Shown here in pieces: positions 51,770 through 62,810 of a stretch of DNA of 64,000 nucleotides (the stretch's first letter is position 1; every line of letters starts with the position of its first letter). Location: assembly GCA_946800325.1 (NCBI GenBank), contig OX326958.1, positions 5,404,001-5,468,000 on the forward strand. Direction: 5' to 3'. A program made the position numbers and the translations under genes. Under the pieces are notes generated by a model. It was not told the DNA's origin and did not search any database. It saw nothing but the letters and a program-made list of their open reading frames with translations. The stretch is from Luzula sylvatica (taxonomy: Eukaryota; Streptophyta; Magnoliopsida; Poales; Juncaceae).

Positions 51770-52140
51770 TTACCTCGAAGGACTGCTGCAAAAAGGACCC
51801 TGGCTCGAAGAAGAAGAAGGAAATATAGCGTAGACGCAGGCCCCTGGCTTCAGCGACTCGACTCGAAGAAGAAGAAGGACTCGACTCTACTCGAAAGAAG
51901 AAGGACTCGCTTCAGCGGCTGCAAGAAGAAGAAGAACTCAGCGGAAGAACTCAGCGGCTGCAAGAACTCAGCGGAAGAAGAAGAAGAAGAAGGACTCTAC
52001 TCGGAAGAAGAAGAACTCAGCGGAAGAAGAAGAAGAAGAAGAAGAAGAAGAAGAAGGAACTCAGTGGCTGCAAGAACTCAGTTTAGGGTTTGTGTTGGAA
52101 GAAGAAGGACTTGGAAGAAGAAGAAGGAAATGTGTGTTGC
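51770..52140. repeat. GAAGAA / CTCAGCGGCTGCAAGAA repeat block
   Basis: Purine-rich AAGAAG runs punctuated by GGACTCGACTC and CTCAGCGG motifs. No gene. Confidence 0.85.
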
Positions 52141-52172
52141 GTGAGCGGCTGCGAGGACTTAAACCAATAAGA

Positions 52173-52291
52173 ATATCAGCGACGGTATAAGTGTCCCCGC
52201 CGGTGAAAACTAAGTATCAGCGGCGGTATAAGTGTCCCCGCCGGTGAAAACTAAGTATCAGCGGCGGTATAAGTGTCCCCGCCGGTGAAAA
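52173..52291. repeat. three-copy GCGGCGGTATAAGTGTCCCC repeat
   Basis: The ~45-bp unit (ATCAGCGGCGGTATAAGTGT then CCCCGCCGGTGAAAACTAAG) occurs three times. GCGGCGG and CCGCCGG arms oppose each other within each unit. Confidence 0.85.
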
Positions 52292-52299
52292 TTGATATG

Positions 52300-52336
<37 letters not shown>

Positions 52337-52379
52337 TGATTGATATTAATTATTATTATGAAAATATGATGATGATTAT

Positions 52380-52439
<60 letters not shown>

Positions 52440-52589
52440 GATAGACAAAAGTCTTCTAGCGAAAATGTAGAATCGATATGATTAATATTAATTATTATTG
52501 TGAAAATATGATGATGATTATGATAAGTATTATGATTATGATTATTATGATAGATAAAAGGCTTCTAGCGAAAATGTAGAATCGATATG

Positions 52590-52635
<46 letters not shown>

Positions 52636-52678
52636 TGATTGATATTAATTATTATTATGAAAATATGATGATGATTAT

Positions 52679-52735
<57 letters not shown>

Positions 52736-52851
52736 GATGATAGACAAAAGGCTTCTAGGGAAAATGTAGAATCGATATGATTAATAATAATAATAATATG
52801 ATTAATATTAATTATTATTATGAAAATATGATGATGATTATTATATGTATG

Positions 52852-52901
<50 letters not shown>

Positions 52902-52934
52902 GAGGTTTCTAGCGAAAATGTAGAATCGATATGT

Positions 52935-52974
<40 letters not shown>

Positions 52975-53450
52975 TAATATTATTATTATGATTAATATTA
53001 ATTATTATTATGAAAATATGATGATGATTATAAGTATTATTATTTTGATTATTATGATTATTATCATTAGGATTATTTATTATTATGATTATTGTATGAT
53101 TTTCATTATTATTATTATGAGGCTTCTAGCGAAAATGTAGCATCGATATGTTTAATATTAATATTATGATTAATATTAATTATTATTATGAAAATATGAT
53201 GATGATTATTATAAGTATTATTATGATTATTATGATTATTGTATGATTATTATGATTATTATTATGATTATTGTATTATTTTCATTATTATTATTATTAG
53301 GCTTCTAGCGAAAATGTAGAATCGATATGTTTAATAATAATATTATGATTAATATTAATTATTATTATGAAAATATGATGATGATTATTATAAGTATTAT
53401 TATTATGATTATTGTATGATTTTCATTATTATGATTATTTTCATTATTTT
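52292..53450. repeat. higher-order repeat of (AAT)n/(ATT)n hairpins
   Basis: Six or more 105-220 bp units. Each has an (AAT)n run, a constant AATATGATGATGATTAT core, an (ATT)n run, then GCTTCTAGCGAAAATGTAG and AATCGATATG. The spacers with CTTCTAGCGAAAATGTAG lie near 52453, 52563, 52750, 52905, 53122 and 53300. (AAT)n and (ATT)n in one unit can pair into long hairpins. Confidence 0.9.
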
Positions 53451-53469
53451 CTGATTATTTATTCTGTGA

Positions 53470-53835
53470 TTTTCAGTGGGGGTACCAATTTTCAGTGGCG
53501 GTACCGCCGGTGAAAGGTAAACGTTCAGTGGGGGTAGGTATTTTCAGTGGCGGTACCGCCGGTGAAAGTTAAACTTTCAGTGGGGGTAGGTATTGTCAGT
53601 GGCGGTACCGCCGGTGAAAGAAATCCTTGTGGAGAGGTTTTAGTTTTCAATGGCGGTATCGCCGGTGAAAGTTGGACTTTCAGTGGGGTTACATATTTTC
53701 AACGGCGGTACCGCCGGTGAAAGTGTACTTTCAGTGGGGGTATGAGTTTTCAAGGGCGGTACCGCCACTGAAAATATTATTAGTGGGGGTACCCCCGGTA
53801 ATAATATTTCCCCGCCGGTGATAGTGCAGTTTCTA
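53470..53835. repeat. GGCGGTACCGCCGGTGAAAG repeat block
   Basis: About seven units of TTTTCAGTGGCGGTACCGCC, then GGTGAAAG, alternating with CAGTGGGGGTA. GGCGGTACCGCC is a perfect palindrome. Related motifs recur at 50095-50130 in the opposite arm. The outer edge (reverse complement ACTAGAAACTGCACTATCAC then CGGCGGGG) recalls CACTA-element ends, so a decayed CACTA element nested here is possible. Confidence 0.8.
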
Positions 53836-54354
53836 GTCCTTCGAAGGAGCAGCTCTCTCTCAACACTAAAGGAGGCGACTGAAGGAGGCGAGACCTGAAG
53901 GAGGCGAGAGGCGACTTCTCGGCGACTTCACTGGACCTCGGCGACTTCTCGGCGAGCGGCGATTTCGCCGGAGCTGGCGAGAGGCGATTTCACTGGCGAG
54001 AGGCGATTTCACCGAAGGCGAACAGAAAGGTTAATGTAATGGGTTTGGGTTTAGTTTGAATTAAATGGGTTTGGGTTTGGGTTAGGGTTAATTATTTGTT
54101 AAATGGGTTAATTAATCTATGTGTAATTTTATAATATAAATTTTGCCACGTCATCAACAAAATTATCAAAAATTGCCACGTCATCACTGCCACGTCATCA
54201 CTTAACTGCTGACTGTGCACTTAACTGATGGAGGGGGCAAAAGTGAGCAAAAATGAGAGTTCTGGGGCCAAAATGAACAAAATTAGAGTTTGGGGGGCAA
54301 GTTGCATTTTTTTAACACTTCGGGGGGCAAAAGTGAGCTTTTTTCTAATTATAA

Positions 54355-54380
54355 TCATATTATTAATATTTTCAAACTAA

Positions 54381-54413
<33 letters not shown>

Positions 54414-54485
54414 ATATAATAATAACGACAACAATAATAATATTATTACAATATTATAATAATATAATATCATAATAACAATAAC

Positions 54486-54522
<37 letters not shown>

Positions 54523-56734
54523 TAATAATAATAATATTGTATTAATTTAATATTATAACAATACTATTATATTTTATTAATTTTAATGAAACATTAGTTT
54601 TATATTTCCAATAGCGAAATTCCAAAATTTTGTAAACAACCAAACATAGAATTATATTTTTCAGCATCTTATAATTTAGGCATTCAAACAAACTGTGAAA
54701 TTACTAATTCCAGAACTTTTTACTCCTCCACCTTAAAATCCGATTCCACTCTACTAATTCCGTTTGCCAAACGGGCCCTAAATAAAATATGGCGAAGAAG
54801 AAGAAAAGTTTATCTGAAACGAGAAATGATTTGGAAGAGGAGGGATGGATGTGATTATTTGTGGCAATGACTTTGTTAATTTTTACGTGCTTACACTTTT
54901 ATAGTACTTTTTGTCATTCTTTTGGTTGTACATTTAATAGTCATAAAATAAAATATTCACACTAGCATGGCTTCTTTTATCATTAATTTATTACTCTTTA
55001 AAACCTGTCAAATATATCCTATGTATTTTTTTTAATAATTAGAAATATATTTGTTCAATAACAATATATAAAGTAATATGTGTTAATTATAAGATAATTA
55101 ATGTGAATAATTTTCAAATCTTTTATATTCTTTTATGACAAATTTTATTTTATTTTTCAATAATTCAACCTTAAAATAATTTTCAATTTTTTTCTATTAT
55201 TAATTTATTACATATATTTTATATTCTTTTAGCAAGATAATACCACAAAGAATCTCATTTTTGGTCTTCCAGTTTATGTATTGGAACAATTTTTTTACTG
55301 ATCAACATATGCTAGTTCATATTTTGCTTCTCTATGTTAAATGTTTATTGCCAATTAACTTCACCACATAAATGACGAATTAAAAAAAAATTGGCACGTA
55401 AACAATCACATATAAGTATTTTTGGTATATATACAATGACATATCAACTTTTTTTGATAGATAAGTGAATAGTGATAACACATTAAATATTAAAAAAAAA
55501 AATGAAAAGTTAGTTCACAAAACCACTGCTATACATTACTTGCGTGTTTAACATTTTTTTTACCCAACCTTGCAAATGTTGCAGACTTATAAACGTCGCA
55601 TATTCACGGCATTTTTATCATAAAGCCCCTTCATTTTTTTTTATCATAAAACAAATTTAATGATCAAAAAATTTGAAGTATGAAACTCATGATACTTAAT
55701 TTAATATATTAGCCATATATTATGAATACAAATACTCTTTATCATTTAACTTCCTTCATATGTTTCTGGTCATTGTTTCTACTTTCTAGTATTATCTTGA
55801 TGGTTTTGGCTATCTCACTTCCTTGTTCAGTTCCTTCAATGACAGCATTTGTTATTTCATGAATAGATGTTTTTCTCGTTTTCTGTTGTGAACACATAAA
55901 GAAATATACTTAATTGAGATATCCATTGTAAAAATATACTTATTTCAAACTAAATTTTATGAAGTATTCTTTATTATGAATATTTTCGAACATTGCTAAA
56001 TATTTATATTTGAAATATGTATTATTTGATCTCATAAAAACTTCATTAGATGTACAAAAATCAAGATCTCAAGCGGTTATTTCATGTAAGTTACTAACCA
56101 CTGTTTTATTGAGAAAATGTGATAAGTTACTAAACACTTTTATTGAGAAAATGTGATATATGAAGATATTAATTGTTGGTTAACTTAAAAATTCTCAATT
56201 GTTGTAATTATAAATAGTAATTTACTTGTTTGACAATCGCGAAGTTAAATAAAAATTCACCTGATTCGCTCCAATATCTTAAAAGAAATAATAAATTTGT
56301 TGTAGTTTTTTCCATATCAATAAATAATATTCTAACATTTTGTAGTCTTTGTAAGTTCCCGCATGTTCACTTTTTCGGTTTGATCGCCAACAAATTCGAA
56401 CGGTTTTAATGCATGAGTGTCATGTAAATTTCATTATGGTCATGCAAATTATATTTCGAACCAGTAAACTTCCAAATGATACCAGCTTCACACAAAATGC
56501 GTTTCTCCAAAAGGAGAACTAAAAGTTGAGAGCAAAATTGTTATGCCGCAAATATTGTCAGAATATATACAGGGCCTTGTTTACTAATATCAACAAAAAT
56601 AAAAGGTATAAATGCAAATTAATTCCCTAAGAACAGAAAGAAACATAGTTTATCTCAACTCATTCTTATTCTCACATCTTTTCACGACGTACATGGATGA
56701 CGATGCTCCGCCTCCGCCACCTCATTTCACATCT
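54355..56734. other. intergenic DNA, no gene seen
   Basis: AT-rich. It includes (ATT)n/(AAT)n near 54380-54530 and an orphan transposon end reading GGGCCCGTTTGGCAAAC on the minus strand (54778 downward). No coding evidence. Confidence 0.5.
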
Positions 56735-56846
56735 CTGATTTTGAGTTGAAATCACGGGTTCGAATTTTATAGGCCATAAGTTCCTATCTCTGACATCTTC
56801 ACCGACACTTTAGTAGTACTACTGGTACCTCTCACTTGCTTGTAAG

Positions 56847-56990
56847 ATGTTCGATGAAATGCCAAAGTGGAATATCTTAACGCAATTCTCAAAATTGTGT
56901 TTACAGGTGTTCATTTGTTTATGATCCAATCATGCTCGACAAAATGCCCAAGGGAAACCACTTTGCATTATTCTACCATAATCACTGAAA
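56847..56990 (+). pseudogene. possible PPR-like fragment at the outer edge of the left arm
   Basis: CKMFDEMPKWNILT followed out of frame by MLDKMPKGNHFALF resembles the FDEMP-K-N signature of plant pentatricopeptide repeat proteins. Only two short matches and no full 35-residue repeat are visible, so this is tentative. The right arm keeps the MFDEMPK part (61665-61715, minus strand). Confidence 0.35.
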
Positions 56991-57039
56991 TGCCCAAGTG
57001 AAGACCAAGCCAATTTCTTCTTTCAATTATGCAATTCTA

Positions 57040-58052
57040 TGCAATTTCCTCTATGTGCTCCATATTCTTGATCTTTTCGTGCAATTCATGGAGTTCTTTC
57101 AACATTGGCCGAATGGACGCCTCCAGTTCTTGAACTACCGAGTCTGCTTCGACGAGCTGGCATCTTATGTTGTCTAGCAGTTCGCTTACTTGTTGTAGCA
57201 GAGTCGCCTTGAAGAAATCTCTTGAGAAAATATAATGAGTGAAAGTTTTGAATTTAATATGAATTTTTTTTTTTAATAAAATGGTACCTTGAATTTGTCT
57301 TTACGCATGGATTTTTGGCATCAATCTGCAACCATGAATTTCAATGTTTGTTAAGGGTATATATGAAATTATTCCATGATTTTAAACGGTAGTTCACTCA
57401 CATTGAATTGTTCAACGAGTTCTCTGACCTCATCTTTACGCTGAGATCTTTTTACCTGTACCAAAGACAAGTCAAATGTATAAAGAAAATGTATCAATAA
57501 AAATCCTAAAAATAAATAATTTTAAAATAGTTATTTGGGGTAATTAAATAAATCTCAACAGTCTTTTAAAATGGTACCTTGAATTCGTCTTTATCATTTC
57601 CTGAATGCAAAAATTCTCTGCTTTTGTCTTGATTATGCATGGAATTTCAATATCAATCTGCAATCATGAATTTCAATGTTTGTTAAGGATATATATAAAA
57701 TTATTCCATGATTTTTAAAATAGTAGTTATTTAGGGTAATTAAATAAACCTCGATAGTCTTTTAAAGTAGTAGAACTAGTTGCGTAGGTTATTCTGCCCT
57801 CGATAATTGCTGTGTCTCCATATATTTCATGCTTGAGACTGCATCCTCACCTTGATTTTTGATTTCGACATATACATGTGCATAACTGCAAAATTCACAT
57901 TGTTTAAGAAAAAAAATATTGAGTAAAATATTTATGGCATAATCAAAGAAATTAGCAAGTACCTACATCCAGTTTTAATGAAATCTTTTGAGTTCTCTTT
58001 GCTCGGCATTCAAAAGCTAAACACAGTGCAGTTAATATTACACTTTTCCCGC
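57040..58052 (-). pseudogene. SMC6 N-terminal fragment, left-arm copy
   Basis: Exon-like blocks with GT-AG borders: 58052-57963 (GKSVILTALCLAFECRAKRT, the Walker A tail of SMC6), 57885-57750 (YAHVYVEIKNQGEDA), ~57650-57570 (IDIEIPCI, then QDKSREFLHSGNDKDEFK in another frame), ~57460-57405 (GKKI..RKDEVRELVEQFN) and ~57225-57045 (FFKATLLQQVSELLDNIRCQ through SIRPMLKELHELHEK to a stop after IEEIA). Whole-length SMC6 is a ~1,050-residue ATPase of the SMC5/6 DNA-repair complex. Frameshifts in at least three blocks, altered block order and the stop show it is not functional. Retained introns show DNA-level capture, not retroposition. Confidence 0.88.
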
Positions 58053-58394
58053 CTAATAGAACAAGAATTAAATGCAAAAATAGCTCAGTATGAAGGTCAA
58101 ATTACTGAAAATGCAATAAAAACATTGGAGGGAACTTAATTTCACTCAAAATGAATGAAATTTGGATTCTCAAAGTCAGGGTTTCTGCTTGAATTAGGGG
58201 ACGAAGCCTAGAGCTGTTTGTGCTATTTTATTGGAATAATGAATATATTTGATTGAAATTAAGCCATGAACAATTTCTGAAAGTGAGGGTTTGTGCTATT
58301 TGATTGGAATAATCAAAGCCTAGAACTGTTTCTGCTTGAATTTAGATCGAAAGAGAGGAGGATTTCTTACTTGCGTGTTGGCCAGTGAAGAAAT

Positions 58395-58690
58395 TAACCC
58401 AATCACCATTTTTACGAAATGATTCCAGCCGCTCCAGATCTGCTAGCCATTTTTACGCAACAAGCCTCCAAAAACCCTAAAATCGCCGTTGAAAGCTTAG
58501 AGAGTCGGAGAAAAGTGGTGAAGTGGATCAACCCAAACAGGCAAACATACGAATTAGTGTCACTGCTGCAAAAACTTTTGTTTTTGTGCAGTAATTGCAC
58601 AAGTACAGTAGTGAGAACAACCGTCGGAAGAGCTCCAGTAGTTAGAATCTTCATCGTAGTTGCAACCACATCATTTAGAATTTGAACGAC
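58395..58690 (+). repeat. array-family flank, left palindrome arm, with conserved small ORF
   Basis: Plus-strand copy of the same block: frame from 58419 reads MIPAAPDLLAIFTQQASKNP, with KWINPNRQTYELV further on. It is oriented opposite to the SMC6 fragment in the same arm. Confidence 0.75.
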
Positions 58691-58737
58691 CGCTTCAATA
58701 AAACACAAACATAATTACAACTGCAGTAGTTAAAACT

Positions 58738-59088
58738 ACCGTAATCAGAACTATAGTCGGACCACACATAGGCAACTACGGTAGTTGAAACTACCGTATT
58801 TCGAAATTGCGTAAAACCAACTACGGTATTTGGATCTGCCGTAAAACCAACTACGGTAGATGGAACAACCGTATTCCATCTAAGGTATTTTGAACTACCG
58901 TAAAAACAACTACGGTAGTTGGAACAGCCGTAAATCCACTACGGTATTTTGAACTACCGCAATGCCAACTACGGTGGTTGTAACTGCCGTAACTCCAACT
59001 ACGGCAGTTGGAACTACCGTATTCCCATCTATGGTATTTCGAAGTACCGTAATCCAATTACAGTAGTTCGAACTACCGTAGTTGCCTA
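58738..59088. repeat. 30-bp array, copy 2 (palindrome hinge)
   Basis: About 11-12 units of the same 30-bp consensus as 43350-43795, read mainly as CCAACTACGGTAGTTGGAAC. Flanked on both sides by the same array-family sequence in opposite orientation. Confidence 0.9.
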
Positions 59089-59139
59089 TGTGAGGGGTCC
59101 AACTGTAGTTGTAATTATGTTTGTGTTTTATGGAAGCGG

Positions 59140-59460
59140 TTGTTCAAATTCTAAATGTTGTGGTTGCAACTAAGATGAAAATTCTAACTACGGGAGCTCT
59201 TCCGACGGTTGTTCTCACTACTTTAATTGTGCAATTACTGCACAAAAACATAAGTTTTTGCTGCTCGTAGAACAAAACAACTGTAGTGACACTAATTCGT
59301 ATGTTTGCCTGTTTGGGTTGATCCAGTTCACCACTTTTCTCCGACTCTCTAAGCTTTCAACGGCGATTTTAGGGTTTTTGGAGGCCTGTTGCGTAAAAAT
59401 GGCTAGCAGATCTGGAGCGGTTGAAATCATTTCGTAAAAATGGCGATTGGGTTAATTTCT
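59140..59460 (-). repeat. array-family flank, right palindrome arm, with conserved small ORF
   Basis: The minus-strand frame starting at 59430 reads MISTAPDLLAIFTQQASKNP and continues like the copies at 48300 (minus) and 58419 (plus). The uninterrupted CAAATTCTAAATGTTG at 59131-59146 is the empty site for the Harbinger-like insertion at 43885-48021. Confidence 0.75.
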
Positions 59461-59803
59461 TCACTGGCCAACACACAAGTAAGAAATCCTCCTCTCTTTC
59501 GATCCAAATTCAAGCAGAAACGGTTCCAGGCTTTGATTATTCCAATCAAATAGCACAAACCCTGACTTTCAGAAATTGTTCATGGCTTAGATTCAAACAA
59601 ATATTTTGATTATTCCAATCAAATAGCACAAACAACTCTAGGCTTCCTCCCCTAATTCAAGCAGAAGCCTTGACTTTGAGAATCCAAATCCAAATTTCAT
59701 TCATTTTGAGTGAAATTAAGTTCCCTCCCAATGTTTTTATTGAATTTTCAGTAATTTCACCTTCATACCCAGCCATTTTTTAATTGAATTCTTGTTCTAT
59801 TAG

Positions 59804-60835
59804 GTGGAAAAAGTGCAATATTAACTGCAGTGTGTGTAGCTTTTGAATGCCGAGGAAAGAAAACTCAAAAGATTTCATTAAAATTGAATGTAGGTACTTC
59901 CTAATTTATCTGATTACGTCACAAATATTTTACTCATATTTTTTTCCTTGAACAATGTAAATTTTGCAGTTATGCACATGTATATGTCGAAATCAAAAAT
60001 AAAGGTGAGAATGCACTCAAGCATGAAATATATGGAGACACGGCAATTATCGAGGGCAGAATAACCTACGCAACTAGTTCTACTGCTTTAAAAGAATATC
60101 GAGGTTTATTTAATTACCCTAAATAACTACTATTTTAAAAATCATGGAATAATTTCATATATATCCTTAACAAACATTGAAATTCATGATTGCATATTGA
60201 TATTGAAATTCCATGCATAATCAAGATAAAAGCAGAGAATTTTTGCATCCAGGAACTGAAAAAGACGAATTCAAGGTACCATTTTAAAAGACTGTCGAGG
60301 TTTATTTAATTACCCCAAATAACTATTTTAAAATTATTTATTTTTAGGATTTTTGTTGATACATTTCTTTTATACATTTGACTTGTCTTTGGTACAGGTA
60401 AAAAGATTTCTCAGCGTAAAGATGAGGTCAGAGAGCTCGTTGAACAATTCAATGTGAGTGAACTACCGTTTAAAATCATGGATTAATTTCATATATACCC
60501 TTAACAAACATTGAAATTCTTTGTTGCAGATTGATGTCGAAAATCCATGCGTAAAGACAAATTCAAGGTACCATTTTATTGAAAAGAATTAATTTTCATA
60601 TTAAATTCAAAACTTTCACTCATTATATTTTTTTCAAGAGCTTTCTTCAAGGCGACTCTGCTACAAGTAAACGAACTGCGAGACAACATAAGATGCCAGC
60701 TCATCGAAGCAGACTAGGTAGTTCAAGAACTGGAGGCGTCCATTCGGCCAATGTTGAATGAACCCAACAAATTGCGCGAAAAGACCAAGAATATGGAGCA
60801 CGTAGAGGAAATTGCACGGAACTGCAGAATTTAAA
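59804..60835 (+). pseudogene. SMC6 N-terminal fragment, right-arm copy
   Basis: Blocks: 59804-59893 (GKSAILTAVCVAFECRGKKT), ~59971-60106 (YAHVYVEIKNKGENALKHEI then YGDTAIIEGRITYATSSTAL), ~60192-60275 (IDIEIPCI, shifted, QDKSREFLHPGTEKDEFK), ~60399-60453 (GKKISQRKDEVRELVEQFN, donor GTGAGT), ~60530-60567 (IDVENPCV then KDKFK, with the MSQDKSREFLHSG part deleted) and ~60636-60834 (FFKATLLQVNELRDNIRCQL, in-frame TAG after EAD, then VVQELEASIRPM). IDVENPC-type sequence occurs twice, showing an internal duplication. Broken by deletions, a stop and phase errors. Confidence 0.88.
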
Positions 60836-61560
60836 GAGATGAGTAATTTTTATAACTGATCCAAATTCAGTAAGTTTGTTTTGTTGTTTACTTTTTGAAT
60901 AAATTAATGATATGATTTTTATAAATTTTGAAATAATTCGATGGAAAGCAACAAATGAAATTGACGAGGTTTGCTCAAACGGAACAAGGTCATTATTCTT
61001 TCCTTTAATAACAAGGTTTTTATTTTATATTGTCTTGGTAGTTATTTTTGAATTTTTCATGAGAAATTTATATTTTTAGATTACAAGAGCATTAATAATT
61101 CAAATTAAATTGTACATTTTTTTTTCTTATTTTAGTTGTGTAATATTAATGTGACTATCTTATAAATATTTTAAATTAATAAAATTATTGGGCACAAGTA
61201 CAAGAACCTATTCCGATTAATATAAAAAAAATGACAAAAAGAGAGAGAAGAAGTAGGCTTGATAATACTTCTCATCTTGATATTTCACATTTTGACAATA
61301 TAGACGACCAAAGCAACCACAAATATTCTTTGCTTCTTTTGAGCTAACCCATAAAAGGAGAGGTTCGACTAACACGCTCACGCAATTCATCCAACAGATC
61401 CATTAGTTAGCATCTAGCACATGAAATTATTTTGAAAATGGCGAATTGCATCAACTGGACGTATCCATTAGTTAGTGTCTAACACATGAAATTATTAAAC
61501 TTGGTTTGGTTGTCAACTGGACGTCTATTTTGAAAGGCAGGGAGGAGATGCATTCGCCAT
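60836..61560. other. right-arm-specific sequence without a gene
   Basis: AT-rich; includes a small duplication (ATCCATTAGTTAGCATCTAG at 61400 and ATCCATTAGTTAGTGTCTAA at 61466). It has little counterpart in the left arm. Confidence 0.45.
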
Positions 61561-62084
61561 TTTCGAAATTCTTGGTTTCGGTATAGTTGATTTTGAATTG
61601 GTGACCGCGATTCATCGCGCTAAAGATGCCGTTGTTGATGTTAGAATATGCACAGCGGTTTCATGGGTTTGAATTTGATAGCTCATTTTGGCATTTCATC
61701 GAACATCATACAAGCAAGTGAGAGGTATCAATCAATACTACTAAACAGATCTCAATGATCTTTAACAATGGGATGATGGGATGGAAGATAAAACTATAAA
61801 ATGAAACTTGCATGAATGGCAACAGAAAAAAGTTAAATGTACTGACCAAGGAGAACTTATGGCCTATCAAATTCAAACCCGTGATTTCAACTCAAAAATC
61901 AAGAATTTGCAGTCTCGGATTACTTGTGCCCGCAATTCTGATAAAAATGGGAATTCATATCCCTGGATTGCAATTATGATAAAAATGGGAATTCATATCC
62001 CTGGATTATTATAGTATTATTTTTTTTTTAGTTTTGTAGCTGCAAATCTGAACTCAACAAGTGAGATTTCGAATCTTGAATTAT

Positions 62085-62810
62085 CTAAATTCTTGATTTG
62101 GAATCACGGATGGTCAAATTTCAAAATCCCGAACACCTTGCCGCTTGGAAACTCAGTTTTTTTTTTTTTCACAAAATAAGCATCTATAAAGACTTGAAAT
62201 CAAATAGTCAATATTTTCTTTGTAAATACAGTGCAGATTAACTCACCTTGACTTCTTTTTAGCTAAAAAATATCAATATTTTGAGATTTATTTCTATTAA
62301 GTCTTTATTATGAATATTATGAATTTCATAGTAAATAAGCAAAAAACAAGAACATGGTTTTCTTTATTTAAATATTTTGGTATTTTACTTGCTACTTAAA
62401 TTAAAATTATATTTCTCATAAGGTGATCCGTTGGTAGGCAATGAAATATATGAATGAATTGAAATCTTTTATTCAAATTAAAAATCATATTGTTTTGTCA
62501 ACTTTCTAAAAGAAAAAAATAATATGGACTTCTTGCACTATATAGTATCAAAGTGAATTTTTTTTATTTGTTTAGCTAATCTCCATCATAACGTTTTCTC
62601 TTGAAAATAAGTAAATCAATAAATGAGTGGTAATATCATCATTAATTTGAACTTTGATTTATTTCAGAGCTATACACACTATAGAATACACATTATGCCA
62701 ATTAGGTAATTACACCATTATAATTTATTTTTGACTGTTAATTTTCTCTATACAAAAAATTTCCCTTTTTATAATTATACAGAATAAAAGATCTCCTTTG
62801 CATTGGGCTT
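62085..62810. repeat. dispersed duplication, copy B (empty hAT site)
   Basis: Direct copy of 31190-32720 without the hAT element: AGCTATACACACTATAG at ~62669-62685 runs uninterrupted. It has several small deletions relative to copy A. No coding sequence recognised. Confidence 0.85.

Larger units (their letters stand above)
49444..54345. mobile_element. 4902-bp Mutator-like element with ~310-bp TIRs
   Basis: Starts GAAATAACCTCACTTTTGCC; the right end's reverse complement is GAAAAAAGCTCACTTTTGCC, and similarity continues ~310 bp (repeated GATGACGTGGCA, AACCCTAACCCAAAC). A perfect 9-bp duplication TAATTATAA flanks it (49435-49443, 54346-54354). No transposase frame. The contents are almost wholly simple or tandem repeats, listed separately. 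Confidence 0.93.
56735..61905. mobile_element. giant imperfect palindrome carrying SMC6 fragments
   Basis: Left arm 56735-58690 and right arm ~59120-61905 are reverse complements over their order of blocks: TTGAGTTGAAATCACGGGTT, CTCTCACTTGCTTGTA, ATGTTCGATGAAATGCCAAA, the SMC6 exons, and the MIPAAPD block. The 30-bp array (58738-59088) forms the hinge. The arms differ by substitutions, small indels and a longer right arm (extra 61000-61550 sequence and an internal duplication). No TSD was found at the outer ends. It may be a foldback transposon or an inverted duplication of a gene-capturing element. Confidence 0.85.

Noticed and set aside
52273..53140. Asn- and Ile-repeat frames
   Set aside because: They are translations of AAT/ATT repeats; no sequence outside the repeats supports coding.
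31190..62810. The 31190 and 62085 duplicates as LTRs of one 31-kb retroelement
   Set aside because: They do not begin with TG or end with CA, have no TSD, and the interior contains unrelated complete insertions.
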